Shown: positions 6,236-14,694 of the stretch, in pieces
Numbering within the stretch: position 1 is the first letter of the stretch
How the letters are laid out: every line of letters begins with the position of its first letter
NCBI GenBank assembly: GCA_036379395.1
Contig: DASVGR010000088.1
Span: 1-14,694, forward strand
From: Oleiagrimonas sp036379395
GTDB lineage: Bacteria; Pseudomonadota; Gammaproteobacteria; Xanthomonadales; Rhodanobacteraceae
Direction: 5' to 3'
Length of the DNA stretch: 14,694 nt
The notes under the pieces: model-generated
What the model was told of the DNA's origin: nothing
The model's input: only the letters and a program-made list of their open reading frames with translations
Database searches by the model: none
Made by a program: the position numbers and the translations under genes

Positions 6236-9200
6236 CCACGTGCTGCGTCACGCCACGGCCGAAGACGTCGGGCTGGTAGATCTCCTTGATGATCGGTGCC
6301 GGCGCGGTGAACGTGCCGGGCGCGATCACCTGCGCGGAATACATCACCTGGTAATGCCCGGCCGGCAGATCGTCGGCGAAAAAGCGCACCTGGTCGAATG
6401 CCGTTTCACGGTGATAAAAACCGCTGGTGACGATGGACATGTCAGGCCACGCGCCGCCGGTGAACATCAGCGTCGTCATGCCCGGCACTTTGGTTTTGGC
6501 CGCAAGTGCCGGCGCGCCGGCGAGGTTGCGGTTGACAGCCTCGAAGCCGCCCGGCAGCGGATCGGTCAACACCACGTGATGGCGCATGGTCGGCGCGTCG
6601 ACCGTCAACGCCACCAGCACGATGTCGCCGCGCTTGAGCCGCGTCTTGTCCGTCACCGGCAGCCACTTCGTGCCGTCCTGCACGAAATACTGGCGCGACA
6701 GCGTCATGCCGGCATCGGCCGCGGGCAGCGCATCCGGCCGCATCATGTAATGCACCTGTACGCCGTAGTACAGCCGGCCCTGGCCGCCACGCGCGAGCTT
6801 CACGTCGAACATCTGGCCCGGTTGCGCGGTGGGACCGGCAAGCTTCACGGCCGGCGTGGCGCGCGAGGCAAACGTCGCCGTTTGCGGCTTGGCGCCGGGC
6901 AGTTCCAGCGTGCCGGTGAGCGATTTGACCGGTTTTTCGTAGGCATCGGCGTAATGCGTGGTGGCAGTGGTGCAGAACACGTTTTCCTGGCTGTTCGGCC
7001 ACGCGCCATCCGTGGCACGTTGCGCGCCCACCCAGCGCATCAGTTTTTGCGGCACCGTTCCGACCAGGTTTTCGTCGCCATACGCCGTGTGATAACGCGA
7101 CAGCGCGTCGAGAATGGCGCAATTGGCGCGCAGCGGCGTGGCCAGAATGTCGGCGTAGGTGAATTCGCGATGCTGGTTGAACGAGATTTCGCCGGCCGAT
7201 TCCTCGGCGTTGTTGAGCAGCGACTTGACGATGGTGTCGGCACTGTCGCGGTCATGCACGGCAATGGCGGCATCCAGCAGCAACGCCTGCCCGAACAGGC
7301 GCATCTTCGGCAATTGCGGCACCAGACCGGCGACGGCGCCTTGCGGCAACTTGCCATCTGGCGCCTGCGCCAACGCGGCCATGCTGCCGGCGCGCAGCAC
7401 CAGCCACTTGCTGTCCAGCGTCTTGCTGCGCAGGTAATCGAGCAGGCGGTCGTTGACGTTGGCCGGCACCGTGTGGCCGGCCTGGCGCAACCAGTCGAAA
7501 CCCAGTGCCGTGTACACGGACAGGTAATCACTGACGAATTCATTGCGGGCGATCCAGAACGTCATGCCGCCGTTCGGCGCCTGGAAATCCGCCGCGGAGT
7601 CCAGCTCCTTGCCGATCACGTCGCCGGCTTTCGGCCACGCGACCGACTGGCCGATGACAGGTTTCAAACGCAGGTAATCGGACGCCAGCACGGCGCGGCT
7701 CATGCGCGCTTCCCAGAAGCGGAAGTCGTCCTTGCGCGCCTGGTCGAACGCGCCAGCCAGGCCGCCCACCAGCGTCGGCGCAAAGCGCACCGTCACCTTG
7801 CCCGTGCCCGGCACGGCCTTGGCCGGCACCTTGACCGGCACGCTGGCGCCAGCCGTGACGGTCGAACCGTATTGCGCCGCGGTGACCGGCGTGCCGGCCG
7901 GGTTGACCGGAATGTGCGCCAGCGCGGCATCACCGAGCGTGCCCGCGCGTGCGCTGCCGGTGAGCGTGATGGTGCCCGGTTGCGCGGCGGTGAGCTTCAG
8001 CCACGTGAGGCCGTGGCCGAACGACGCCAGATCCAGCGCGCCGGTGGTCTGGGCCGAGGCGCCTGCGATGGCGCCCGTGGCGTCGATTTTCGTTGCCACG
8101 GACAACGCGCCTTGCGTGCGATTGGTGGCGTTGAACGCGGCGCCAAAATGGTCGCCCGTGCGCACCTGGTTGGGCAACGCCGGCGCCACCTGCAACGGCA
8201 GGTTGACACGCACGCTGCCGTCACCCAACCCCATCGCGGCGGCCGGACGCATGGCCACCACGAGGATGCGCCAGCGCGTGAGGTTGTCCGGCAGCTTGAA
8301 GTGGAAATGCGCATGGCCGGCCGCGTCGGTCGTCAGCGTCGTGGTCCAGAAGGCGGCCGACTGGAAATTGCTGCGCACGTTCGGGCCGGCGCTTTCGCCG
8401 CCACCGCCACCGGGGTTGATGCCCTTGCCCACCTTGGGCTCCAGCTTGGTCAAAAGCTGATTGGCCAGGCTGTAGTTGACCATGTCCGGGCCGGAAGGCG
8501 GCGCGTAGAACGTCTGCCGCGGATCAAAATACGCCTTGCCGGCTGGCAGCAGATCCAGCACGCCCTGATCGAGCACGGTCACCACCAGGCGCGTCTTGCC
8601 CGGCGCCTTGCCGTCGCGTTGGGCGACCGCCACGTCGACGTCCACTGTCTGCCGCGGCTTGTATTGCGTCTTGGCCGGCGTCACGGTCACGTCGAGCGAG
8701 CTGCCCTTGCCGACCACCTTGAGCGGCACGTAGCCCATGGCCACTTGCGGCTTGCCCAGATCGGGATCAGCCGGCGGCGCCTTGCGCGGCGAGAAGATCG
8801 TCACCGACAAATACGCGCCCGGAAAATCGCTCGCCGTGATCGGCACATCGACCACCGGCGCCGAGCCTTTCAGCGTGACGACCTTCTTCCACAGCACGCC
8901 GTAACGCTCGACCGTCAACAACGCCCGCGCGCCCGGATACGGGTTTTGCACCAGCACGTGCGCCATGTCGCCGACGTGGTATTGGGTCTTGTCCGGCACC
9001 ATCGTCACGCCCCGGCTGTCGCTGGACCACGTGATCCAGCCCGTGCCCGTCACCCACGTCGACACCACCGTGCGCTGCGCGCGCCCGTGCGTATCCTTGA
9101 CTGTCGCCACGATGCGGTAGCGGCCGGCCTTGGCCGGCGTCAGTTCGCAACTGGCCGGCGCCCTGGCGGACGTGCCGTCGCAATGATCGACCGCCACCCA

Positions 9201-11990
9201 GTCGACGTGTTCCTCGTTGCCGAAATCGCCGGCGCCATTCTTGACCCGCACGCGCGTGCGCCGCTCTTGCTTGAGCACCAGTCGCACCTGGCTGCCGGCC
9301 GCCGGCAGGCCTTGCGGATCGACCACCAGATAATCCACCTTGAACGGCTTGCCGGCCGTCTGCATCCAGCTTTCGATGCGCAGGCCGACAAAGCGGTCGC
9401 GCGCGATGTACGGCACGCTGGCGTCATTGGCGATCCACTTGCCGCGCGCCGATTGCACGGCACCCTCCACTTTCACCTCGCCGTACACGACATCGCTCTT
9501 GGCCGGCAAGGTGACGGACGTGCGCGCGCGCCCCGCGTGGTCAAGCTTGCCGTCGGTGATGGCCAGCGTCTTGGCATCCGGCAACGATTGCGTCGCGTCG
9601 CCAAACGCAAACCGCGTGGCCGGCTCGGCATCGGGTGCAAACGTGCGCGCGACCAGTTCGGTCGTGATCTTGCTCTTGGCGTCGGTGTACGGTCCGCCGG
9701 CGTGCAGGGTGGCGGCCAGCTCCGTCGCCACCTTGTCGCCCGGATGCAACGCCGTGCCGCGCACCGTCGTGGTCACCTTGAATGCGGCCGGCACGAAGTC
9801 GGTCACGAGGAAGCTGCCGGCCTCGCGGCTGGCGTTGCCGTTGACGGTCGGCCAGCGCAGTTCAATGCGGTAATGGCCCATCGGCGCGTTGGTCGCGATG
9901 TGCAGCTTGCCGTGCATGCCGCCGAACGCATCCAGCTTGACGTGCTTTTGCGTCAGCACGTCGTTGCCCTGCGGATCGGTGATGGTGAGCGTGTAGTCGA
10001 GCGCCGGCGGCGCCTTCAGGCGGGTGGCGCCCTCGGCGCGTACGAACAGCGCAAACTGGATGTCACTGCCCGGTTTGTAGATGCCGTCTTCGGTCACCGC
10101 CCAGGCACGCAGATGGCCGTTCGGCGGCGCCGTGTTTTCGCCGACGCGGCCGTTCCATACGCTGAACATGTTGTTGAGCGGCAACAGCCCCAGCGCGCCA
10201 GCGCGCGTCGCGCCCACGTAGAAACGCAGGTCATCGCCCCACTTGAACCAGGCATCCGGCAACGACACGGCGCCGGGCAACACGGCCAGGCCGTCCGGCC
10301 CTGTGGTGGCCGTCGTGCCGAGAGTTTTCAGTTGCGACAAGTCATTGCCGGCGCCTTGCAGCAGCTTCACCCCGGCGCCGGCGACCGGCTGGCCGTTGTC
10401 CCAGCGCCGCAACCACACCAGCGTGTCGTAATGGCCCACCTTGGCAAACACCTGCCATGGCGTCACCTCGCCAAAATACGGCCGCGCATAGCGCGTGTGC
10501 GGATAAAAATCGCCCCACGCCACGCCCGAATAGCCGTCCAGCCATCCGCGCACGCCCAGCTTGCCGAGTACGATGCGGTCTTCCACCGGCTTGAGGCTCG
10601 GCCGGTCGAGCAGGTCCGTCGTGCGCGCCGCAGCCGGCGTGCCGCCATGGTCCAGGTCGCCGGCGCGCAACAGCCGGTAGCTGACCGGCAACGTGTCGAT
10701 GTTGGTGAACGACAACGGCATGATCGTCGGTTCGTCGGCTTCCAGCACAGCCTGACCGGGCGGCAGATGCGTGAACGGCACGCGATGGCCGGTGCGGAAC
10801 GCGATCGTGACCGGCTTGGCCAACTTGCGCCCGAACGTGTCCTTGACGCCGGCCGGAATGGTCACGCGATAGGCGTACATCGGCCGCAGGCCGAAGGTCA
10901 GCGGATAGGTGTAATCGACATCGGCATCCGCGTACTGCCGATCGCGCAAGAACCATTGCGGATAGTTGTGCCAGACCTTGGCCAGCGCCGTGCGCGGCAT
11001 CGGCATGGGCTGCCAGTCGATGGCGGCCAACGTGGCGCGCGGCACCGGCGCGCTGAACAAAAAGTTGATGGACTTGGGCAGGCAGCGCGGCAAATCCTGC
11101 TCGCCCGCGTTGACGGTCACGGCATGATAGGAACCCTTGATCCGGCACTGCACGCCGTTGACCGCAAACGCGCCATAGCTGGTGATGTCGGTGACATCCG
11201 CCTCGGCCTCGCCGGGCAACGCACCCAGCGGCGAGCGCAGGCCGGCGCTCAGCTTCAAGGTGTAGGACGTGGCCGGCGCCAGCGGCCTGTCCGGCGTGAT
11301 TTTCCACAGCCGGCGCGGCGCGCCAGCCTTGGCCTGGCTGTCGATCGGCTTGTCCGGCTGCGGATTGTCCACCGCCAGCAATGCGCCGGGATGACCTGGC
11401 ACCGGCACAAAAACCGGCCCTTCACGTTGCTGGTCGAACGGCGTCACCTTGAGCTTGAAAACGTGCCCCTGCTTGTCGACCAGCGTCAAATGCGCGGCCA
11501 GCATCTTGGCCGTCACCGGCAGGTTCAGGCGCACGCTCAAATGCGGCTGGACAGGACTGCTCCAGCGCTCGAAATTGGCCCAGTCGATAGCCGGCAGGCG
11601 CGTCGTGAAATGGCGCACGACCGGCTCGGCAAGCTGGCTGCCATCCAACGCCTTGAGCGCGGTGCCGACAGTGACGGTGTAATGCGTGGCCGGGCGAAAA
11701 CGCGTCTGCCCCGGCAGACGGCAAGCCAGCTCGGAGGTGTTCAGCCAGCGCCACTGGCAGCCCGGATCGGGGCTGATCGACACCGGCAGTTCACTGCTTT
11801 TGCGGCCCATGTGGCCCAGCGGCACCATGGCGCGATCAAACTGGATGACCGCCTCCTGCGACGGCGTGACGTCCGCGCCGGACGGCGAAATGCGCCGCAC
11901 CTGCAACGGTCCGTCCGTGACGGCCCATGCCGTCTGGCCCAGCAGGCAGCCTGTCAGCAAGACACTCGCATACACGTTCAACCGTCGCAT
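6213..11990 (-). CDS. Bacterial alpha-2-macroglobulin family protein, thioester motif absent
   Basis: A 1925-residue exported protein, longer than E. coli YfhM (about 1650). It has a signal peptide (MRRLNVYASVLLTGCLLG; cleavage after TAWA at 23, or lipidation at Cys15). Family features in order: an MG domain segment with IYKPGSDIQFALFVRAEG (about 635), a bait-region domain (about 995-1150, starting DKTQYHVGDM), a Gly-rich stretch, the A2M domain (VRSNFQSAAFW from 1205, then LPDNLTRWRI), the thioester-domain helices (1420-1700) and a C-terminal MG10-like domain (about 1830-1925). No CxEQ thioester occurs; the equivalent segment reads FRFWEARMSRA, around 1425-1430. These proteins trap proteases in the periplasm and are paired with PBP1C, whose gene overlaps this one. 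The ATG at 11990 has GGGAG 7 bases upstream; the frame is open further upstream but overlaps ribD there. Confidence 0.93.
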   Translation of the reverse strand: MRRLNVYASVLLTGCLLGQTAWAVTDGPLQVRRISPSGADVTPSQEAVIQFDRAMVPLGHMGRKSSELPVSISPDPGCQWRWLNTSELACRLPGQTRFRPATHYTVTVGTALKALDGSQLAEPVVRHFTTRLPAIDWANFERWSSPVQPHLSVRLNLPVTAKMLAAHLTLVDKQGHVFKLKVTPFDQQREGPVFVPVPGHPGALLAVDNPQPDKPIDSQAKAGAPRRLWKITPDRPLAPATSYTLKLSAGLRSPLGALPGEAEADVTDITSYGAFAVNGVQCRIKGSYHAVTVNAGEQDLPRCLPKSINFLFSAPVPRATLAAIDWQPMPMPRTALAKVWHNYPQWFLRDRQYADADVDYTYPLTFGLRPMYAYRVTIPAGVKDTFGRKLAKPVTIAFRTGHRVPFTHLPPGQAVLEADEPTIMPLSFTNIDTLPVSYRLLRAGDLDHGGTPAAARTTDLLDRPSLKPVEDRIVLGKLGVRGWLDGYSGVAWGDFYPHTRYARPYFGEVTPWQVFAKVGHYDTLVWLRRWDNGQPVAGAGVKLLQGAGNDLSQLKTLGTTATTGPDGLAVLPGAVSLPDAWFKWGDDLRFYVGATRAGALGLLPLNNMFSVWNGRVGENTAPPNGHLRAWAVTEDGIYKPGSDIQFALFVRAEGATRLKAPPALDYTLTITDPQGNDVLTQKHVKLDAFGGMHGKLHIATNAPMGHYRIELRWPTVNGNASREAGSFLVTDFVPAAFKVTTTVRGTALHPGDKVATELAATLHAGGPYTDAKSKITTELVARTFAPDAEPATRFAFGDATQSLPDAKTLAITDGKLDHAGRARTSVTLPAKSDVVYGEVKVEGAVQSARGKWIANDASVPYIARDRFVGLRIESWMQTAGKPFKVDYLVVDPQGLPAAGSQVRLVLKQERRTRVRVKNGAGDFGNEEHVDWVAVDHCDGTSARAPASCELTPAKAGRYRIVATVKDTHGRAQRTVVSTWVTGTGWITWSSDSRGVTMVPDKTQYHVGDMAHVLVQNPYPGARALLTVERYGVLWKKVVTLKGSAPVVDVPITASDFPGAYLSVTIFSPRKAPPADPDLGKPQVAMGYVPLKVVGKGSSLDVTVTPAKTQYKPRQTVDVDVAVAQRDGKAPGKTRLVVTVLDQGVLDLLPAGKAYFDPRQTFYAPPSGPDMVNYSLANQLLTKLEPKVGKGINPGGGGGESAGPNVRSNFQSAAFWTTTLTTDAAGHAHFHFKLPDNLTRWRILVVAMRPAAAMGLGDGSVRVNLPLQVAPALPNQVRTGDHFGAAFNATNRTQGALSVATKIDATGAIAGASAQTTGALDLASFGHGLTWLKLTAAQPGTITLTGSARAGTLGDAALAHIPVNPAGTPVTAAQYGSTVTAGASVPVKVPAKAVPGTGKVTVRFAPTLVGGLAGAFDQARKDDFRFWEARMSRAVLASDYLRLKPVIGQSVAWPKAGDVIGKELDSAADFQAPNGGMTFWIARNEFVSDYLSVYTALGFDWLRQAGHTVPANVNDRLLDYLRSKTLDSKWLVLRAGSMAALAQAPDGKLPQGAVAGLVPQLPKMRLFGQALLLDAAIAVHDRDSADTIVKSLLNNAEESAGEISFNQHREFTYADILATPLRANCAILDALSRYHTAYGDENLVGTVPQKLMRWVGAQRATDGAWPNSQENVFCTTATTHYADAYEKPVKSLTGTLELPGAKPQTATFASRATPAVKLAGPTAQPGQMFDVKLARGGQGRLYYGVQVHYMMRPDALPAADAGMTLSRQYFVQDGTKWLPVTDKTRLKRGDIVLVALTVDAPTMRHHVVLTDPLPGGFEAVNRNLAGAPALAAKTKVPGMTTLMFTGGAWPDMSIVTSGFYHRETAFDQVRFFADDLPAGHYQVMYSAQVIAPGTFTAPAPIIKEIYQPDVFGRGVTQHVDVAMPGQ

Positions 11991-12094
11991 CCCGGCGCTC
12001 CCCAAAGTGTTGAATGGCGATGGAACAGTAATCCGGCACGGGGAGTTTTGCATCTGCCGCCGGGCCCGCCGAACGGACCGCAAGCGGGTTTGCG

Positions 12095-13246
12095 TCACAC
12101 TTCCGGACGCAGGCGCAAACGCACGTCGTCGCCCAGACGCACCTGGTCGAGCAGGGCCAGATGCCAGCGTTCGCTCATCGAGGCAAGCGGCGGCAGCGCC
12201 AGCAACGGACGCGCGGTGCCGCCCAGCAGCACCGGCGCGATGTACAGCAGCAGTTCGTCGACCAGACCGGTTTGCAGCAACGCGCCGCACAACGTGGCAC
12301 CGGCTTCGACCTGCACCTCGTTGCAACCACGTGCGGCCAGTTCGTGCAGCACCGCATCCAGCGCCAAACGCCCTTGCGCATCGCACGCCACGGCTTGCGT
12401 TTCCACCTTGGCGTAGCGTGCATCGGCCGGCTTCGCACCGGGCGCGTGCAACACCAGCGTGCGCGCCTGGCCATCGAGCACATGCGCGTCGGCAGCCAGC
12501 GCATCAAGATGCGTGTCCAGCACCACGCGCAGCAGACCGCCGTCGCCGCGTTCCAGCGGCTTGGCACCGGCGCCAGCCATGTCGGGATGCCAACGTGGCA
12601 CGTCTTCCGGCGACAGGCGCAGCGTCAGGCGCGGATTGTCCGCACGCGCCGTGCCGGCACCGGTCAGGATGGCGCTGGCGCGCGCGCGCCACAGCTGCAC
12701 ATCGTGCCGCGCGGCTTCTCCCGTGATCCATTGCGACTGGCCATCGGCCAGCGCGGTGCGGCCGTCCAGACTCATCGCCAGCTTCACGCGCACGAACGGC
12801 CGGCCACGCTCCACGCGGCTGAAAAAGCCCACGTTCAACTCACGCGCCGCCTCGTCCAGCAGGCCGGTTTCGACCGGGATGCCGGCTTCGCGCAACGTGG
12901 CAATGCCGCCGGCGGCCTTGGGATTGGTGTCGGTGGATGCGATGACCACGCGCGCCACGCCGGCCTGCACCAGCGCCTGCGCGCACGGCGGCGTGCGGCC
13001 CTGATGCGAACACGGTTCCAGCGTCACGTAGGCTGTCGCACCTTGCGCCCGCCCACCGGCATCACGCAGCGCGAACACTTCGGCGTGCGGCTCGCCGGCT
13101 TTCGGATGCCAGCCCTCACCCACCACCGCGCCATCGCGCACGACGACACAGCCCACGCGCGGGTTCGGCATGGACGAAAACAGCCCGTTGCGCGCCAACT
13201 CCAGCGCACGCGCCATGTGATGCTTGTCGGTTGCGGAAAAAGCCAT
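12095..13246 (-). CDS. ribD: Bifunctional riboflavin deaminase/reductase RibD
   Basis: A 383-residue cytosolic protein with the two domains of RibD. The N-terminal deaminase (about 1-145) has the zinc site HAE (His54, catalytic Glu56) and PCSHQGRTPPC (Cys79, Cys88). The C-terminal reductase (about 150-380) starts VKLAMSLDGRTA and includes QSQWITG and ILTGAGTARADNP, which bind NADPH and substrate. It converts the GTP-derived diaminopyrimidine to the ribitylamino uracil used by lumazine synthase. Length is normal. I chose MAFSATDKHHM at 13246; an upstream start at 13291 would add 15 residues foreign to the family, and a possible -10 box overlaps that stretch. No riboswitch is seen before it, unlike the riboflavin synthase gene at the left edge. 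The alpha-2-macroglobulin gene starts 104 bases downstream with no clear terminator between. Confidence 0.95.
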   Translation of the reverse strand: MAFSATDKHHMARALELARNGLFSSMPNPRVGCVVVRDGAVVGEGWHPKAGEPHAEVFALRDAGGRAQGATAYVTLEPCSHQGRTPPCAQALVQAGVARVVIASTDTNPKAAGGIATLREAGIPVETGLLDEAARELNVGFFSRVERGRPFVRVKLAMSLDGRTALADGQSQWITGEAARHDVQLWRARASAILTGAGTARADNPRLTLRLSPEDVPRWHPDMAGAGAKPLERGDGGLLRVVLDTHLDALAADAHVLDGQARTLVLHAPGAKPADARYAKVETQAVACDAQGRLALDAVLHELAARGCNEVQVEAGATLCGALLQTGLVDELLLYIAPVLLGGTARPLLALPPLASMSERWHLALLDQVRLGDDVRLRLRPEV

Positions 13247-13277
13247 CGGCCAGACACGCCTGCAAAAGGGATGCGCC

Positions 13278-13283
13278 ATTGTA
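13278..13283 (-). promoter_or_regulatory. Possible -10 box for ribD
   Basis: On the minus strand TACAAT (13283-13278) differs by one base from TATAAT. The expected transcription start, near 13271, would give a 25-base leader for the ribD start at 13246. No good -35 hexamer is seen at 16-18 bases. A small inverted repeat, CCGGT-N4-ACCGG (13298-13311), lies where a -35 region would be. Read-through from the response regulator gene, 77 bases upstream, is the alternative. Confidence 0.35.
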
Positions 13284-13323
13284 GGCAACACGCGCCACCG
13301 GTTCGCACCGGCCGCAAAAACAC

Positions 13324-14658
13324 TCAGCTGTCGATGCCGTACCGCTGCATCCGCCGGTACAACGCCTGGCGCGACAAACCCAGCGCCTGCGCCGCATGGC
13401 TGACCACACCGCCAGCCGCGCCCAGTGCCTGCTGCACCGCCTCGCGCGAAGGTTCGTCCAGATTGCGCGTGGTCACCGCCGCGGTCCGCGCCGGCAAGTT
13501 GAGGTGCGCCACCGCGATGGGCTGGTCGCCGGCCAACAAACGCGCGCGCTCAATGGCGTTTTTCAGCTCGCGCACGTTGCCCGGCCAGTCATGCGCCAGC
13601 AACGCCTCGCGCGCGCCTTCGGACAACCGTCCCGCGCCGAGAAAATATTCCGCCAACGGCAAAATGTCGTCGCCGCGCTCGGCCAGCGGCGGCACGCGCA
13701 CTTCGATCACGTTGAGGCGATAAAACAGGTCTTCGCGGAACGCGCCGTCGGCAATCATGGCGCTCAGGTCGGCATTGGTGGCGCTGACAATGCGCACCTT
13801 GGCCGTGCGCGTGCGCGACGAACCCAGACGCTGGTACTGGCCCGTTTCGATCACGCGCAACAACTTCACCTGCCCGGACAACGGCAAATTGCCGATCTCG
13901 TCCAGAAACAGCGTGCCGCCGTCGGCCGCCTCGAAACGCCCCTCGCGCGCCTTGTTGGCACCGGTGTAGGCGCCGGCATCGGCACCGAACAATTCCGCCT
14001 CGATCAAGTCGGCCGGCAACGCGCCACAATTGACCGCCACGAATGGCCCGCGCTTCACGCCCGAATTGCGATGCACGATGTCGGCGATGCGCTCCTTGCC
14101 CGAGCCGTTTGGCCCGGTGACCAGCACCGGCACGTCCGCGCGCGCCACCTGGCAGGCCAGCTCCACCGTGCGGTTCATCGCGTCTGACGCAAACACCAGC
14201 CCACCGAGGTCGTAATCGTGCTCCAGCCGCGCATGGCGTTGATGCCGCTCGCGCCGCGCCAGGCTGGCCTCGCGCGTGGATTGCGCCAGCTCCAGCAGGT
14301 TTTCCAGTGTGGCCATGAGCTTGGCGTCGTCCCACGGCTTGGCCACGTAATCGGCCGCGCCGGCCTTGACCAGCTCGACCGCGGTTTCCAGATGCGTCCA
14401 GGCCGTGAGCAAAATCACCGGCAAATCGGGGTACTGCGCGCGGATGGCGCGAAACAGCGCCACGCCTTCTTCGCCGGACGTGGTGTCGGCGGAAAAATTC
14501 ATGTCCTGCACCACCACGTCCACGCGCTCGCGCGCCAGCATCGCCATGCCATCATCGGGCGTGGCCGCCGTGAGCGGCCGCACGTCGTTGAGCGACAACA
14601 GCAGCGACAACGCCTCGGTGACCGAGGGATTGTCGTCAATGATCAGGACACTGCGCAT
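13324..14658 (-). CDS. Sigma-54-dependent response regulator (NtrC family)
   Basis: A 444-residue cytosolic regulator with three domains. The receiver (1-125) has acidic residues Asp8 and Asp9, phospho-acceptor Asp52 in QDMNF, Thr85 and Lys107. The AAA+ domain (about 155-385) has a Walker A GPNGSGKE (182-189), the sigma-54 loop GAYTGA (229-234, usually GAFTGA), a Walker B TLFLDEIG (249-256), the arginine-finger region FREDLFYRLN (307-316) and sensor II WPGNVREL. A Fis-type helix-turn-helix (about 415-440, AAQALGLSRQALYRRMQRYG) ends the protein. After phosphorylation it should activate transcription by sigma-54 polymerase. The ATG at 14658 fits the receiver start (MRSVLIIDDN) and has a weak CGGAA before it; an ATG five codons upstream has none. 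The cognate histidine kinase is probably beyond the right edge. Target genes are unknown. Confidence 0.93.
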   Translation of the reverse strand: MRSVLIIDDNPSVTEALSLLLSLNDVRPLTAATPDDGMAMLARERVDVVVQDMNFSADTTSGEEGVALFRAIRAQYPDLPVILLTAWTHLETAVELVKAGAADYVAKPWDDAKLMATLENLLELAQSTREASLARRERHQRHARLEHDYDLGGLVFASDAMNRTVELACQVARADVPVLVTGPNGSGKERIADIVHRNSGVKRGPFVAVNCGALPADLIEAELFGADAGAYTGANKAREGRFEAADGGTLFLDEIGNLPLSGQVKLLRVIETGQYQRLGSSRTRTAKVRIVSATNADLSAMIADGAFREDLFYRLNVIEVRVPPLAERGDDILPLAEYFLGAGRLSEGAREALLAHDWPGNVRELKNAIERARLLAGDQPIAVAHLNLPARTAAVTTRNLDEPSREAVQQALGAAGGVVSHAAQALGLSRQALYRRMQRYGIDS

Positions 14659-14694
14659 GAAATTCCGTGGCATGCAGGGTTGGATGCATCTGGC

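Noticed and set aside
11991..12386. N-terminal extension of the alpha-2-macroglobulin frame
   Set aside because: It runs through ribD and would precede a clear signal peptide; the ATG at 11990 has a good Shine-Dalgarno sequence.
5976..12416. A 2146-codon open frame on the plus strand
   Set aside because: It lies wholly opposite the alpha-2-macroglobulin gene and part of pbpC, is full of Arg and His, and shows no domain. Strong GC bias at third positions keeps the antisense frame open.
1..14694. CRISPR array, tRNA, rRNA or insertion sequence
   Set aside because: No regularly spaced repeats, tRNA-like folds, transposase motifs or terminal inverted repeats were seen.

Overview
The window is high-GC bacterial chromosome in which every gene I can support lies on the minus strand, so it reads right to left. 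The gene set (RibD and riboflavin synthase genes, an FMN riboswitch, an alpha-2-macroglobulin/PBP1C pair, an NtrC-type response regulator) and a REP pair beginning TAGGAGCC suggest a gammaproteobacterium, probably of the Xanthomonadales. That placement is inference; there is no rRNA or marker gene here.

Layout in transcription order: (1) a sigma-54-activator response regulator (14658-13324), whose sensor kinase is presumably beyond the right edge; (2) ribD (13246-12095), with a possible promoter of its own; (3) a very large exported alpha-2-macroglobulin (11990-6213) overlapping pbpC (6235-4019), the classic periplasmic protease-trap and peptidoglycan-repair pair; (4) about 700 bases without a firm gene (3323-4018), holding a REP doublet, a CRP-like palindrome and a frame-broken small ORF; (5) an exported single-haem CxxCH protein (3322-1841) followed by a stem-loop; (6) a 61-residue alpha-crystallin-like protein (1779-1594) and a patatin-like lipase (1538-537); (7) an extended -10 promoter, a complete FMN riboswitch (484-337), a structured leader with a possible 17-codon upstream ORF, and the start of the riboflavin synthase gene (212-1), which runs off the left edge.

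How the genes work together: RibD and riboflavin synthase belong to one pathway but are separated here by about 12 kb, with the riboswitch sitting on the riboflavin synthase gene. Alpha-2-macroglobulin and PBP1C are expected to act together in the periplasm. The CxxCH protein, the small crystallin-like protein and the patatin have no pathway I can name.

I did not find a clear new defence or mobile system. The observations most worth a second look are the alpha-2-macroglobulin that lacks the CxEQ thioester although it is paired with pbpC, and the leader between the riboswitch and the riboflavin synthase gene, which has a possible switching helix and a hairpin covering a Shine-Dalgarno sequence.
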